Of a stretch of DNA of 64,000 nt, positions 36,833 through 46,987 are shown in pieces. The stretch spans positions 806,001 through 870,000 of the forward strand of contig NZ_AP019823.1 of the NCBI RefSeq assembly GCF_007990525.1, written 5' to 3'. The notes beneath the pieces are model-generated. The model was not told where the DNA came from and did not search any database. It saw only the letters and a program-made list of their open reading frames with translations. The first letter of the stretch is position 1, and each line of letters opens with the position of its first letter. Both the position numbers and the translations under genes were made by a program. The DNA is from Leptotrichia hofstadii (GTDB lineage: Bacteria > Fusobacteriota > Fusobacteriia > Fusobacteriales > Leptotrichiaceae).

Positions 36833-36861
36833 TTGCATTCCAATTTGAAATATTATATAAT
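36833..36861 (+). promoter_or_regulatory. promoter of small lipoprotein copy B
   Basis: TTGCAT (36833-36838), a 17-base spacer and TATAAT (36856-36861). The predicted leader is about 85 nt. Confidence 0.75.
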
Positions 36862-36952
36862 GAAGATGTAAAAAGAACACAAATAGTTAATATATAAAAT
36901 GGAATAAATATATTTGGTTATAGATATTTAAAATAAAAGGAGATGGTATTTA

Positions 36953-37132
36953 ATGTTTAAGAAAATTTTACTGATGGTTATACTTGTGATGTCTGTAGTG
37001 GGGTGTGAGCTGTTTGATCCTAAAGGCTGGAAAGAAGCACGAGAAGATATGAGAAAAGAAGGTAGAAAATGTTATAAAAGGGCTAACGGTGATTATTACT
37101 GCAAGGACAGGTACGGAAATATTGTATATTAG
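36953..37132 (+). CDS. 59-residue lipoprotein with a Cys-x9-Cys motif (copy B)
   Basis: ATG 36953 lies after AAAGGAGA. It starts MFKKILLMVILVMSVVGC, a lipoprotein signal with lipid on Cys18, and ends 'CYKRANGDYYCKDRYGN' plus three residues. The first seven and the last twenty residues match copy A at 19586-19765 almost exactly, while the middle differs ('ELFDPKGWKEARED' against 'TAEDIDIWRNADRR'). Both copies are 59 residues and carry similar downstream DNA ('GATACGGAATAGATGAAATA' here) and the same kind of terminator. The gene has its own promoter and is monocistronic. Function unknown; duplication of the whole transcription unit and conservation of both ends suggest the ends carry the function. 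Confidence 0.75.
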   Translation: MFKKILLMVILVMSVVGCELFDPKGWKEAREDMRKEGRKCYKRANGDYYCKDRYGNIVY

Positions 37133-37188
37133 CTATGTGTGATACGGAATAGATGAAATAATGGCAGTTTAAAAACAACGAATTTGAA

Positions 37189-37232
37189 GGACAGGGGCTT
37201 CCTATACAGAGGAATGTTTTCCTGTCTTTTTT
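37189..37232 (+). terminator. terminator of small lipoprotein copy B
   Basis: GGACAGG (37189-37195) and CCTGTC (37221-37226) followed by six T residues. It is the homologous partner of the element at 19487-19532. Confidence 0.8.
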
Positions 37233-37505
37233 CTTTTGAGCAAATATTTTATTTTTATTCTATCTACGTTCTATTTTTTCATTAATTTTCTGATGAAAGT
37301 CAATTTTGTTTTCAACATTAATAACATTGACTAACTATACGTTTAATGAATTATCTTGTTTTTTTGTATAGAATATGATATTCTAATAATGTAATTTTTA
37401 AAAATAAATTTTAATCAAATTGAGATTGAATTGATAAAAATTAAGTGAATTTAGATTCGAGTAGGAATAATTATAATTTTGGAATAAAGAAGGATGTTAG
37501 AAAAT
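37233..37505. other. intergenic region upstream of hslO with a 15-bp palindrome
   Basis: AGAATATGATATTCT at 37370-37384 is a perfect dyad with one central base and could be an operator or a small hairpin. A TTGACT at 37328 is a possible -35, but no good -10 follows. Nothing else is seen. Confidence 0.4.
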
Positions 37506-38444
37506 ATGGGAAAATCAGAAATAATTAGAGGGACAAGCAAATGTGCAAGATTTTTTGTCTGTGATACGACAGATATTGTAAAAGAGGCAAAGAAGATTCA
37601 TGGGCTTGATCCGATAGCGACAACTGTTTTTGGGAAACTATTGACAGCGACAGCTATGATGGGGAAAGATTTGAAAAACGGGAAAGATTTAGTGACAGTT
37701 AAAGTAAATGGAGATGGACCTTATGGAAATATGCTTGCAACTGGGAATATGAAAGGGGAAGTAAAAGGTTATATTGGAAATCCTGAAGATAAATTTCATC
37801 AGATAATTGACGAGAATGGAAATTTTATAAAAGATGAGACTGGGCAAGTGAGATTTATTGGAAATGGGACAATGCAAGTTATAAAGGACTTGGGGATGCG
37901 TGATCCGTTTTCTGGCGTTACAAAAATAAATGAAGAAGATATTGCAGATATAATTGCTCATTATTTTCTTTTGTCAGAGCAGATAAAATCAGTTGTCGCA
38001 CTTGGTGTAAAGCTGGATGAAAATGGAGAAGTAAAAAGGGCTGGAGGATATCTAATACAGCTGTTGCCAGGTGTGGAAGACGGATTTATTGATAAACTGG
38101 AAAATAAATTACAGCAGATTAGGACGATTACTGAACTTCTGGAAGGTGGAATGAGCCTTGAGAAGATTGTGGAACTGCTCTATGAGGATATTTCGGTATT
38201 TGAGGAAGAGACTGATATTGATGGTGCTCATAAAAAGGTTTATGTGGAAGATTTTGAAATTTTGGAAAAATCAGAGCTAGAGTATAGATGTAATTGCACT
38301 AAAGATAAGTTTTACAAGGGATTAATCACGCTTGGAAAAGAAGAAATTGATAAAATTCTGGAAGAGGAAGGCAAAATTCAGGTAGAATGCCATTTTTGCG
38401 GTAAAAAATATGATTTTGGAAAAGAAGATTTTAAAAATTTATAA
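37506..38444 (+). CDS. hslO: Hsp33 redox-regulated chaperone
   Basis: Holdase that is activated by oxidation of its zinc-bound cysteines. It has 312 residues from ATG 37506 (MGKSEIIRG); the ATG at 37494 directly abuts the AGAAGG site and is too close. The substrate-binding core includes 'GKLLTATAMMGKDLK' and 'VKVNGDGPYGNMLATGN'. The C-terminal zinc-switch domain carries CxC in 'YRCNCTKDKF' and CxxC in 'VECHFCGKKY', so all four ligands are present. It leads a run of same-strand genes. It is useful in an anaerobe exposed to oxygen or hypochlorite. Assignment secure; start position moderately so. Confidence 0.93.
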   Translation: MGKSEIIRGTSKCARFFVCDTTDIVKEAKKIHGLDPIATTVFGKLLTATAMMGKDLKNGKDLVTVKVNGDGPYGNMLATGNMKGEVKGYIGNPEDKFHQIIDENGNFIKDETGQVRFIGNGTMQVIKDLGMRDPFSGVTKINEEDIADIIAHYFLLSEQIKSVVALGVKLDENGEVKRAGGYLIQLLPGVEDGFIDKLENKLQQIRTITELLEGGMSLEKIVELLYEDISVFEEETDIDGAHKKVYVEDFEILEKSELEYRCNCTKDKFYKGLITLGKEEIDKILEEEGKIQVECHFCGKKYDFGKEDFKNL

Positions 38445-38529
38445 AATAGATTTGCTTGGAATTATATAGGTTTAAACGATTTTAAATAATTGTAAAAACA
38501 ATAATAAAAAAACTGGAAAGGAAGAGAAA

Positions 38530-39456
38530 ATGTCAAAATTAAGAGTAGGAGTAATACGTGGGGGAGTTTCAACTGAAAGAGAAGTTTCTTTAAAGACAGG
38601 AAGTGAAATTGTAGCAAACTTGAATAGAGATAAATATGAGGTTTTTGATATTGTGATTGATTCAGAAATGGAAGTTTTTGAAAAAGTAAAAGATTTGAAT
38701 CTGGATTTTGTTTATATCGCTTTGCACGGTGTATTTGGGGAAGATGGGAGAATACAGGCGATTTTGCAAAGTCTGGGAGTGGCTTATAGCGGGCCTGGAG
38801 TAATGTCAAGTGCAGTCTGCATGGATAAGGAATTTTCAAAAAGAATTGTGGCTGGATATGGAGTTAGAATTGCAAAATGGAAAAGTGTACGTGTAGGCGA
38901 AACTGTTGACTTTGAAACAATAAAAAAAGAATTGGGGAATCGTGTTGTAGTAAAGCCAAATAACGGTGGTTCAAGCATTGGAGTAAGTTTTGTGGAAAAT
39001 CAGGAAGAACTTGAAAAAGGGCTGGAACTTGTTTTTGGAATGGATAAGGAGGCATTGATTGAGGAAGTTCTGCATGGTGTGGAAATAAGTGTACCTGTGA
39101 TTGATGGGGAAGTTTTTCCAACACTAAGAATTGAGGCTCTTGCAGGAGATTACTTTGACTACGAATCAAAATATGCAAAAGGCGGGGCAAATGAATATGT
39201 ATTTGAATTTCCTGAAAAAATGCAGGCTGAAATTAATAAATTTGCAAAAGACAGTTATTATGGGCTAAAATGTGAAGGTTTTGCAAGAATAGACTTTATG
39301 GTTGTAAATGAAGAAACGCCATATTTTATGGAAGTAAACACATCGCCTGGAATGACATCTGCAAGTCTATTGCCAAAAAGTACAGCTTCAAAAGGGTATA
39401 ATTACCCGCAAACATTGGATTTGTTAATACAATCTTCAATAAAAGTGGAAAGATAA
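38530..39456 (+). CDS. ddl: D-alanine-D-alanine ligase
   Basis: ATP-grasp enzyme making the D-Ala-D-Ala dipeptide for peptidoglycan. It has 308 residues with 'GGVSTEREVSLKTG' (N-terminal substrate site), 'LHGVFGEDGRIQAILQSLGVAYSGPGVMSSAVCMDK', the glycine-rich ATP loop 'KPNNGGSSIGVSFV', and the magnesium site 'FARIDFMV' to 'FMEVNTSPGMTSASLLP'. GGAAAGGAAGAG precedes the ATG by a normal distance. In 'GMTSASLLPKS' a Thr-Ser-Ala replaces the more common Thr-Xaa-His/Pro, still within family variation. It lies 85 bases after hslO and 49 bases before luxS. Confidence 0.95.
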   Translation: MSKLRVGVIRGGVSTEREVSLKTGSEIVANLNRDKYEVFDIVIDSEMEVFEKVKDLNLDFVYIALHGVFGEDGRIQAILQSLGVAYSGPGVMSSAVCMDKEFSKRIVAGYGVRIAKWKSVRVGETVDFETIKKELGNRVVVKPNNGGSSIGVSFVENQEELEKGLELVFGMDKEALIEEVLHGVEISVPVIDGEVFPTLRIEALAGDYFDYESKYAKGGANEYVFEFPEKMQAEINKFAKDSYYGLKCEGFARIDFMVVNEETPYFMEVNTSPGMTSASLLPKSTASKGYNYPQTLDLLIQSSIKVER

Positions 39457-39505
39457 AAGGATTAAAAATTTTAAAAAATAAAAATACAAAAGGGAAGTGG
39501 AAAAA

Positions 39506-39985
39506 ATGGAAAGAATAGCAAGTTTTACAGTAGATCACATCAGATTAAACAGAGGAATTTATGTATCAAGAATAGACGAAGTTAATGGAAATTATTTGAC
39601 AAGTTTTGATATAAGAATGAAATTACCAAACAGGGAGCCAGTAATAAATATTGCTGAACTTCATACAATGGAGCATTTGGGAGCAACTTTTTTGAGAAAT
39701 CATCCAACTTGGAAAGATGAAATCGTATATTTTGGGCCTATGGGATGCAGAACAGGATTTTACCTTATCTTAAAAGGAAAACTGGAATCGAAGGACATTG
39801 TTGACTTAATGAAAGAACTTTACAAATTTATGGCAGAATTTAAAGGAGCAATCCCAGGAGCGACTGCTATAGAATGTGGAAATTACTTGGATCAAAACTT
39901 GCCAATGGCTAATTTTGAGGCTAAGAAGTATTTGGAGGAAACTCTGGAGAATTTGGGAGAAGAAAATTTAAATTATCCTGAGTAA
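39506..39985 (+). CDS. luxS: S-ribosylhomocysteine lyase (autoinducer-2 synthase)
   Basis: Cleaves S-ribosylhomocysteine to homocysteine and DPD, the precursor of autoinducer-2. It has 159 residues from ATG 39506, placed 8 bases after GGGAAG; a GTG at 39497 overlaps that site. It shows the metal motif HxxEH in 'LHTMEHLGATFLRNH', the catalytic Cys in 'FGPMGCRTGFYLI', and the third metal ligand in 'AIECGNYLDQNL', where Cys is followed by Gly-Asn-Tyr as in many LuxS proteins. Homocysteine from this step could feed the MetE-like enzyme and the PatB-like lyase elsewhere in the window. Confidence 0.96.
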   Translation: MERIASFTVDHIRLNRGIYVSRIDEVNGNYLTSFDIRMKLPNREPVINIAELHTMEHLGATFLRNHPTWKDEIVYFGPMGCRTGFYLILKGKLESKDIVDLMKELYKFMAEFKGAIPGATAIECGNYLDQNLPMANFEAKKYLEETLENLGEENLNYPE

Positions 39986-40036
39986 AAAATACTATGACCA
40001 TTTTTAAGAAGTATTTAAAAATAAGGTGGTAAAAGG

Positions 40037-41464
40037 ATGGAAGAATTAAATACATTTGAAAAAACTTTACCAGATAAATTGGATTTTCTAATTAAATTGA
40101 AGCAATTCGTGAGTTTAGAAAAAAATAGTTTGAAAAAAATTAGTTTAGCAGTTATTTTTTTAGAATTAATGCAGAAAAATGGAAAAAGTGCAGAAATAAA
40201 AAAGATTAATGGACTTGAATATGTTTATGAAAGTTCAACAGAATATTATTTTTTAGTTAGTTCAAAAAAAGTAGGCGATTGTTATGGTTATATTATAAAA
40301 ATTTTTCATGAAAAGTTATTTCCAAATGGAGTAATTGATAAAATAATAGAAAATTCTTCTTCTTTTGATTGTGTAAAAGAAAGAGCAGAATATTTGTTAA
40401 GTAGATGGATAAAAATTGGGAAATTAGATTTTTATGTTTCATTATTAGATTTTGAAAATATAAATTTAAAAATGGAAAAATTGAAAGTTGAAAATAAATG
40501 GAAATTAATTATATATGAAAATATAAAAACTTCATACATTAAAGATTATTATTTGGATACAGAAGAAACATTGTATAATGATATTCTTTTGGAAAAATTA
40601 AAAATAGAACCTTTGTATGATAAAATTCAATATAATGAATTTTTGAAAAATATATCTCCTTTATTGAAAAAGGAATTATCGGATACAGCTGAAAATTATG
40701 AAATTAAAATATTAGTTGATAAATATCCAATTACAAATAATAAAATGCAATTTTTAGATGATGAAATGGATATTTATATTACTAAAAATGATTCAAATAT
40801 GCATCCTTTGGAAAGTTATCCTGAAATATATTTTAGAGATACAGTGAATTCTTGGAAAAAATGTGAGATTATGAAAAGCCGAAAGCAAAAAATATTTATT
40901 CTAAATATAGAGCTTAATGATGAAAAATGGGAAAAATTGTCAGAATTTCAGATAATGCCTAAGATAGAGCATAAAAATGTATTTCCACCTGTTTTTAAAA
41001 AAGTAGAAAATAACATTTTCGATATAGTTTATATTCCTAGAGACTGGGATGATGATGACTGTGGATTTAGTGTATCAGAAGAATTATTGAAGAAAATGAT
41101 AGGATTGGGTTATGATGTTGAAATTATAGGTAATAAGGAGAGATTTTTCAATACACATTTGCCATATAAACTAAAAACGGAAAAAGATATTTTATGGATT
41201 TATGATTATGAAAATAATTGGTATATATTACCACTGCTGGATTTTGATACATTAGAACGAAAAGTTATAGATGGAGAAGTTGTGACGTATACAACTACTT
41301 CTATACAAGTGTATCATGAAAAACATTGTCCAGATGGAAAGTTGTATTTCCAAAAATCAGAGATAAGAAATTATGGGATAAGTGATGCGATTCATTTGGG
41401 ATTTGGTGAGTGGGTCGTTAATGAATATCAAAAGCTGATTGAAAATTATAAAAGTAAAATTTAA
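40037..41464 (+). CDS. uncharacterised cytoplasmic protein
   Basis: 475 residues without signal peptide or membrane segment; ATG 40037 follows AAGGTGG. It contains two similar short stretches, 'IIKIFHEKLFPNG' (about 90) and 'SIQVYHEKHCPDG' (about 425), suggesting two related domains at the ends. The middle has acidic beta-rich sequence ('DDEMDIYITKNDSNMHPLESYPEIYFRD') and a run 'IPRDWDDDDCGFSV'. I recognise no family, though the style is like large DUF4026 or immunity-type proteins of Firmicutes and Fusobacteria. Codon use is more AT-rich than in luxS just upstream, hinting at a different history. The coding call is firm. Confidence 0.7.
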   Translation: MEELNTFEKTLPDKLDFLIKLKQFVSLEKNSLKKISLAVIFLELMQKNGKSAEIKKINGLEYVYESSTEYYFLVSSKKVGDCYGYIIKIFHEKLFPNGVIDKIIENSSSFDCVKERAEYLLSRWIKIGKLDFYVSLLDFENINLKMEKLKVENKWKLIIYENIKTSYIKDYYLDTEETLYNDILLEKLKIEPLYDKIQYNEFLKNISPLLKKELSDTAENYEIKILVDKYPITNNKMQFLDDEMDIYITKNDSNMHPLESYPEIYFRDTVNSWKKCEIMKSRKQKIFILNIELNDEKWEKLSEFQIMPKIEHKNVFPPVFKKVENNIFDIVYIPRDWDDDDCGFSVSEELLKKMIGLGYDVEIIGNKERFFNTHLPYKLKTEKDILWIYDYENNWYILPLLDFDTLERKVIDGEVVTYTTTSIQVYHEKHCPDGKLYFQKSEIRNYGISDAIHLGFGEWVVNEYQKLIENYKSKI

Positions 41465-41570
41465 GTGTCTAGATTATAATGAATGAGTAGGAAAAATACT
41501 AATCTTGTTGAGAAATTGAAAGATTATAATTTTTAACTTTGATTCTGAAAATGAAAAGGAGAGATTTTTT

Positions 41571-42005
41571 ATGAAAAAAGTAATAATTTTGGTTGCAAGT
41601 TTAATGGTTACAATTAGCAGTTTTGCTGGTTATACGAGTGATATGATTAATAGAATGGAAACTAAAGAGAAAGGTGTAGAGGATTCTTTTGGAGGAAGTA
41701 ATGCTGAAATGAAAGAAGCATCTTCGGTTATTTTGGACGGCTGGAATGATGAATTAAATAAAGTTTATAAATTATTAATGTCAAAATTGTCAAAAAAAGA
41801 ACAAGAGAAACTTAGAAATGAAGAAAGAGCATGGATAAAAAGAAAAGAAAGAGTGGCAAAAGAAGCGGCAGATGAATTTTGTGGAATTGTAAATGGACAA
41901 AAACTTTGTGGAACAGGTTATGGTTTGGAATACACACAATCATTGATTAACTCGACTAAAAATAGAGCGATTGAATTATCTAAAAGATATGAAAAATTGA
42001 AATAA
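41571..42005 (+). CDS. secreted LprI-like (DUF1311) protein
   Basis: 144 residues: a cleavable signal peptide (about 1-19, 'VIILVASLMVTISSFA'), then the lysozyme-inhibitor LprI-type core, 'ILDGWNDELNKVYKLLMSKLSKKEQEKLRNEERAWIKRKER'. It also has two cysteines about 10 residues apart ('EFCGIVNGQKLCG') that could form a disulfide. Proteins of this family sit in the periplasm and some block C-type lysozymes. It has its own GGAGAG site and no tight coupling to neighbours. Domain call is good; inhibition of lysozyme is inference. Confidence 0.78.
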   Translation: MKKVIILVASLMVTISSFAGYTSDMINRMETKEKGVEDSFGGSNAEMKEASSVILDGWNDELNKVYKLLMSKLSKKEQEKLRNEERAWIKRKERVAKEAADEFCGIVNGQKLCGTGYGLEYTQSLINSTKNRAIELSKRYEKLK

Positions 42006-42183
42006 GTTTAGAAAGAAAATTTATATACAGTAAAACTGCTTTAAAACTGAACCTAAAATTTATGACTATTGTACTCAAACCCTAAATTCATATAATTTTT
42101 AATAGTTTTATTTTAAAAGAGTTTCAGTATATTTAGAATTTGATAAAACAAATATCCATTGTTGTTTGTAAAAAAGGAGATTT

Positions 42184-42885
42184 ATGAAAAAAATACTGAT
42201 TTTATTTTTAGTTGTTTTTTCATTAAATTTTTCATTTGAATTAAAAAAAGAAAATTTTGAAATTATGAAAAATAAGAGTTTAAAAATATCGGAAGAAGAA
42301 ATGAAAAATCAAAGTGAAAAAATTGTTGAAATTTTTGATAAAGAAATTTCAGATAGGATAGAAAGTAAAAATAAGGGTATAGGATATTCGGAAAATACTA
42401 ATTTGGAAACTGGTGAAAAAAATTTTAAAGTGAATGTACCTAATGTTTTGATGAATAACAAAGTTTATGAAAAAACAATTTATAAAATTGAAAAAATTAA
42501 TTTTATTTCAAAAAATAAAGTAGAAATAATTTATACAGAAAAATCACCGAATATTTTTAAAATTATGTTTTCTGAAGAATTTAATAAAATGCTAGAAGAC
42601 AAAGTTTCGAAAGAATTGGGATATAAATTGGATAATGAAAAAATTCAAAAATTATCCAATGAAGAAAGACTGAAAGCAAATGCAATAATTTTGTCTGAAT
42701 ATCAAAATGAAATAATAAAGATATTGGATAATAATCAGTTTGAGTATATGACTAATAAAAATAAGATGATTTTGGAAAGAAAGAAAAAAGGATGGGAATA
42801 TAAAGATGAAGAGACATTAGAAACTGATGGACTTGATATTTTTGATTCTATGTTTGAAAATTTGGAAAATAATTTGAATAAATGA
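42184..42885 (+). CDS. secreted protein of unknown function
   Basis: 233 residues with a signal peptide (1-18, 'ILILFLVVFSLNFSFEL') and a lysine/glutamate-rich, mostly helical mature part. The pattern resembles the next gene: an N-terminal helix, 'YEKTIYKIEKINFISKNKVEIIYTEKSPNIFKIMF' against 'YRIKKIDYTSSSSANLTFTLKAPKLNF', then a helical tail, so the two are probably distant paralogues. AAAAGGAG precedes the ATG. No family recognised. It likely acts in the periplasm. Confidence 0.7.
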   Translation: MKKILILFLVVFSLNFSFELKKENFEIMKNKSLKISEEEMKNQSEKIVEIFDKEISDRIESKNKGIGYSENTNLETGEKNFKVNVPNVLMNNKVYEKTIYKIEKINFISKNKVEIIYTEKSPNIFKIMFSEEFNKMLEDKVSKELGYKLDNEKIQKLSNEERLKANAIILSEYQNEIIKILDNNQFEYMTNKNKMILERKKKGWEYKDEETLETDGLDIFDSMFENLENNLNK

Positions 42886-42902
42886 GAATGGGGTATGAGT
42901 AA

Positions 42903-43505
42903 ATGAAGAAGATATTAATGTTATTTTTACTAACAACAAGTCTTGGATTTTCAGCAAATTACAAGGTTGAAGTTAAGCCTAATGTGAAAATTCAAAAAGC
43001 AGAAATTGAGAAAAATAATATAGAAATAGAGAAAAAATTTTTTGAAAATACAAAAGAAGAAATTTCTATTGGAATAAAAGAAATTGACAAGCAAATAGAG
43101 AGTCAGAAAGATGAATTGGGAGCAAGATTTTTTGGTGAAATTTTAAAAGAATACATGAAAAGTATGGAGTATAGGATTAAAAAGATTGATTACACTTCAA
43201 GTTCAAGTGCAAATTTAACATTTACCCTAAAAGCACCCAAATTAAATTTTAATTCTCTTTTAGGAGATGAAGATCAAAAAAGAATAAATAAAATATTTGA
43301 ACAAAAAACGGGAAAATCAATGGAATATTTGTCTAGTGTTTCACGAAATGAGTTTGAAAAGAAATGGATGCCAATATTGATAGACATAGTATCAAAAACA
43401 GTTTCAGATAAAATTAAAGATATAAAAGAATTCGAAGAAAAAGAAGGAATTGTTGAAATAAAGAAAATTAATGGAAAATGGAATTTTTTACAGAAAAGGA
43501 ATTAA
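42903..43505 (+). CDS. secreted protein of unknown function, paralogue of the preceding gene
   Basis: 200 residues with a signal peptide (1-18, 'ILMLFLLTTSLGFSAN'). The mature part is a helix, a beta segment ('YTSSSSANLTFTLKAPKL') and a final helix plus strand ('IVEIKKINGKWNFLQ'). The ending 'INGKWNF' is like the last strand of DUF-type lipoproteins with an NTF2-like fold. It is 17 bases after its paralogue and 4 bases before tatD, so the genes are transcribed together. No function can be assigned. Confidence 0.7.
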   Translation: MKKILMLFLLTTSLGFSANYKVEVKPNVKIQKAEIEKNNIEIEKKFFENTKEEISIGIKEIDKQIESQKDELGARFFGEILKEYMKSMEYRIKKIDYTSSSSANLTFTLKAPKLNFNSLLGDEDQKRINKIFEQKTGKSMEYLSSVSRNEFEKKWMPILIDIVSKTVSDKIKDIKEFEEKEGIVEIKKINGKWNFLQKRN

Positions 43506-43509
43506 AAAA

Positions 43510-44271
43510 ATGAGAAAAATAATTGATACGCATACGCACATTTATGATAAACAGTTTGAAAATGATTTTGATGATGTGATGAAAAGAATTGAAGATGAGC
43601 TGGAAGGGATTGTGAGCATTGGATTTGATTTGGAAAGTTCACTTAAAAGCATTGAGCTTGCGAATAAATATTCGTTTGTGAATGCAGTAATTGGAGTTCA
43701 TCCTGTGGATATAAAAAAATATAGTGATGAAGTGGAAAAAGAACTGGAAAGATTGGCATTGACTGAGAAAAAGGTTGTTGCGATTGGGGAAATTGGGCTG
43801 GATTATCATTGGATGGAAGATCCGAAGGATGTTCAGATTGCTGGATTTAGAAAGCAGATGGAACTTGCAGAAAGGGTAAAAAAACCAGTTGTTATCCATA
43901 CAAGAGAAGCTTTGCAGGATACGCTTGATGTTTTGAAGGATTATAAAAATGTTGGCGGAATTTTGCATTGTTATCCAGGTTCCTTGGAAGCGGCAAAACC
44001 GTTTTTAGATAGATATTATCTGGGAATTGGCGGAACTTTGACGTTTAAAAATAATAAAAAGACGAAGGAGCTTGTGAAAGAATTGCCTTTGGAAAAAATT
44101 GTTCTGGAAACAGATTGTCCGTATTTGACACCTGTGCCTTTTCGAGGGAAACGGAATGAGCCAGTTTATACAAAATATGTAGCAGAAGAAGTGGCTAGAA
44201 TTAAGGAAATTTCAGTAGAGCAAGTTATTAAAGTAACTACTGAAAATGCTAAGAAAATCTATGGAATATAA
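43510..44271 (+). CDS. TatD-family metal-dependent hydrolase
   Basis: 253 residues from ATG 43510, which has AAAAGGA about 8 bases upstream; the frame is open further 5' but that part overlaps the previous gene. TIM-barrel metal ligands are visible: HxH in 'DTHTHIYD', Glu in 'AIGEIGLDYHW', His in 'VIHTREA', His in 'GILHCYPGS' and Asp in 'LETDCPYLTPVP'. Family members are 3'-5' DNases or D-aminoacyl-tRNA-like hydrolases. It is followed by tgt after 29 bases. Confidence 0.93.
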   Translation: MRKIIDTHTHIYDKQFENDFDDVMKRIEDELEGIVSIGFDLESSLKSIELANKYSFVNAVIGVHPVDIKKYSDEVEKELERLALTEKKVVAIGEIGLDYHWMEDPKDVQIAGFRKQMELAERVKKPVVIHTREALQDTLDVLKDYKNVGGILHCYPGSLEAAKPFLDRYYLGIGGTLTFKNNKKTKELVKELPLEKIVLETDCPYLTPVPFRGKRNEPVYTKYVAEEVARIKEISVEQVIKVTTENAKKIYGI

Positions 44272-44288
44272 TGGAATTTAGAAATTAA

Positions 44289-45482
<1,194 letters not shown>

Positions 45483-45504
45483 AAATTAGAAAATAAAATA
45501 CAAT

Positions 45505-45579
45505 AAAAAAGTGCTATTTATTTCATAACAAATATTTTTTTATTCCAGATAAAAAATATAAGTTAAAAGTAAATAGCAC
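45505..45579 (-). terminator. terminator of the META-domain gene (large hairpin)
   Basis: GTGCTATTTA (45511-45520) and TAAATAGCAC (45570-45579) form a perfect 10-bp stem. On the minus strand it is followed by six T, so it ends the META gene; it may also stop tgt transcription. Confidence 0.7.
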
Positions 45580-45591
45580 AAACATAAAATA

Positions 45592-46788
45592 CTACATTTC
45601 TTTAAATGTCAATGTTTTTCCATCATCTGTCATAAAAGTCAAACGATTATTATCTAATTTAATCTTTTTTGAATTTTGTAAAATATTCAAATACTGGCTT
45701 TCAAGTCTCATAAAGTTATCTGGTCCTGCCATTTTTGTAGAGCCGATAGGTCCAACCATAATATTATCTGATGCCATTATGTAATTTGAAAAATAGTTGT
45801 TTACTCCTGAATCGCCATGTATTCTGTCTTCTGAAAAATTAAGAGTAATTCTTATTTCATTTGTTGTCAATATCTTTCTCATTTTTGTGTCAGAAATATC
45901 AATAAGTTTCCAGCTAGTATTCAATAATTTTTTTTTCAAATTTAAAAGAGAAAGTGAATCCTTGTCATTCTGATTAACTGTATTTGACTTTTTAAAAGTC
46001 CAAATATCGCCAGTCTTGTTAGTTAAAGTTAAAGTATCCTTGTTGTATTTAATCACAGGGTTGGATTGCAGAATATCAAAGAAATCCTGTTCGAGATTCA
46101 TTAAATCTAGAGAACCTCCCATCAAAGTTGAAGTTACTGTGGCAGAAAGAGTAGAATTTCTGTTTAATTTATAACTTCCTGAATATCCATTGATTCCACC
46201 AAATCCATTAATCTTATTTTTTGAAAAATTAATAGTAACATTTGTATTTTCTGAAATATAAGAATTAAATCTATTTTTCTTAATCTGAGTTAATTTCCAT
46301 GAAGTTTCATTTAAATTTGAAAGAGGAAGTGAATCCTTGTCTGTTTGATTAACTGTATCAGGATTTTTAAAAGTCCAAATCTCTCGCTTGTTAGTTAAAG
46401 TTAAAGTATCCTTGTTGTATTCAATCACAGGGTTGGATTGCAGAATATCAAAGAAATCCTGTTCGAGATTCATCAGATCTTGAGCACCTCCTGTTAAAGT
46501 TGAAGTTACTGTGGCAGAAAGAGTAGAATTCCTGTTTAATTTATAACTTCCTGAATATCCGTTAGTTCCTCCAAATCCGTTGATATTATATTTTAAGAAA
46601 TTAATTGTAACATTTGCTTTTTCTGGAATACGGGAATTCCGTCCATTTTTCCTGATTTCTGTCAATTTCCACGAAGTTCCGTTCAAATTAGTGCTAACAG
46701 CGTCTCTTTTTTTCACAGCCGCATTCAAAAAACCACAGCATAAAAGAAGCATTGTAAAAATTCCAACTAAAAAAAATCTTTTTTTCAT
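45592..46788 (-). CDS. exported protein with three META/HslJ domains
   Basis: 398 residues: a hydrophobic signal ('VGIFTMLLLCCGFLNAA', cleavable or lipoprotein-type), then three tandem META domains (about 35-150, 160-275, 285-398), each starting 'TSWKLTxI' and containing 'INGFGGxNGYSGSYKLN' or a diverged form, then 'LMNLEQDFFDILQ' and 'TLTLTNK'. Domains 1 and 2 are nearly identical in protein and DNA (about 46385-46700 against 46015-46330), a recent duplication, while domain 3 is old and diverged. HslJ-type domains are envelope stress or inhibitor-like proteins of unclear biochemistry. The repeat could recombine and change domain number. Monocistronic. Confidence 0.85.
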   Translation of the reverse strand: MKKRFFLVGIFTMLLLCCGFLNAAVKKRDAVSTNLNGTSWKLTEIRKNGRNSRIPEKANVTINFLKYNINGFGGTNGYSGSYKLNRNSTLSATVTSTLTGGAQDLMNLEQDFFDILQSNPVIEYNKDTLTLTNKREIWTFKNPDTVNQTDKDSLPLSNLNETSWKLTQIKKNRFNSYISENTNVTINFSKNKINGFGGINGYSGSYKLNRNSTLSATVTSTLMGGSLDLMNLEQDFFDILQSNPVIKYNKDTLTLTNKTGDIWTFKKSNTVNQNDKDSLSLLNLKKKLLNTSWKLIDISDTKMRKILTTNEIRITLNFSEDRIHGDSGVNNYFSNYIMASDNIMVGPIGSTKMAGPDNFMRLESQYLNILQNSKKIKLDNNRLTFMTDDGKTLTFKEM

Positions 46789-46987
46789 TTTAAAAACCTC
46801 TTTTCATTATTTTTTCTCTTTTCCTTTGTTAATTCAATATTATCATATTATCATTAAAGAATTATGAGAATTTTAAAAATTATTTGATTTTTATAAAATA
46901 TTTTTATTTAGCTTGAAAATTTTTCAGTAATTTGTATATATTTTTTCATTTTTATTATCCGATTCCAGTTTATTAGAAGTGATATAA

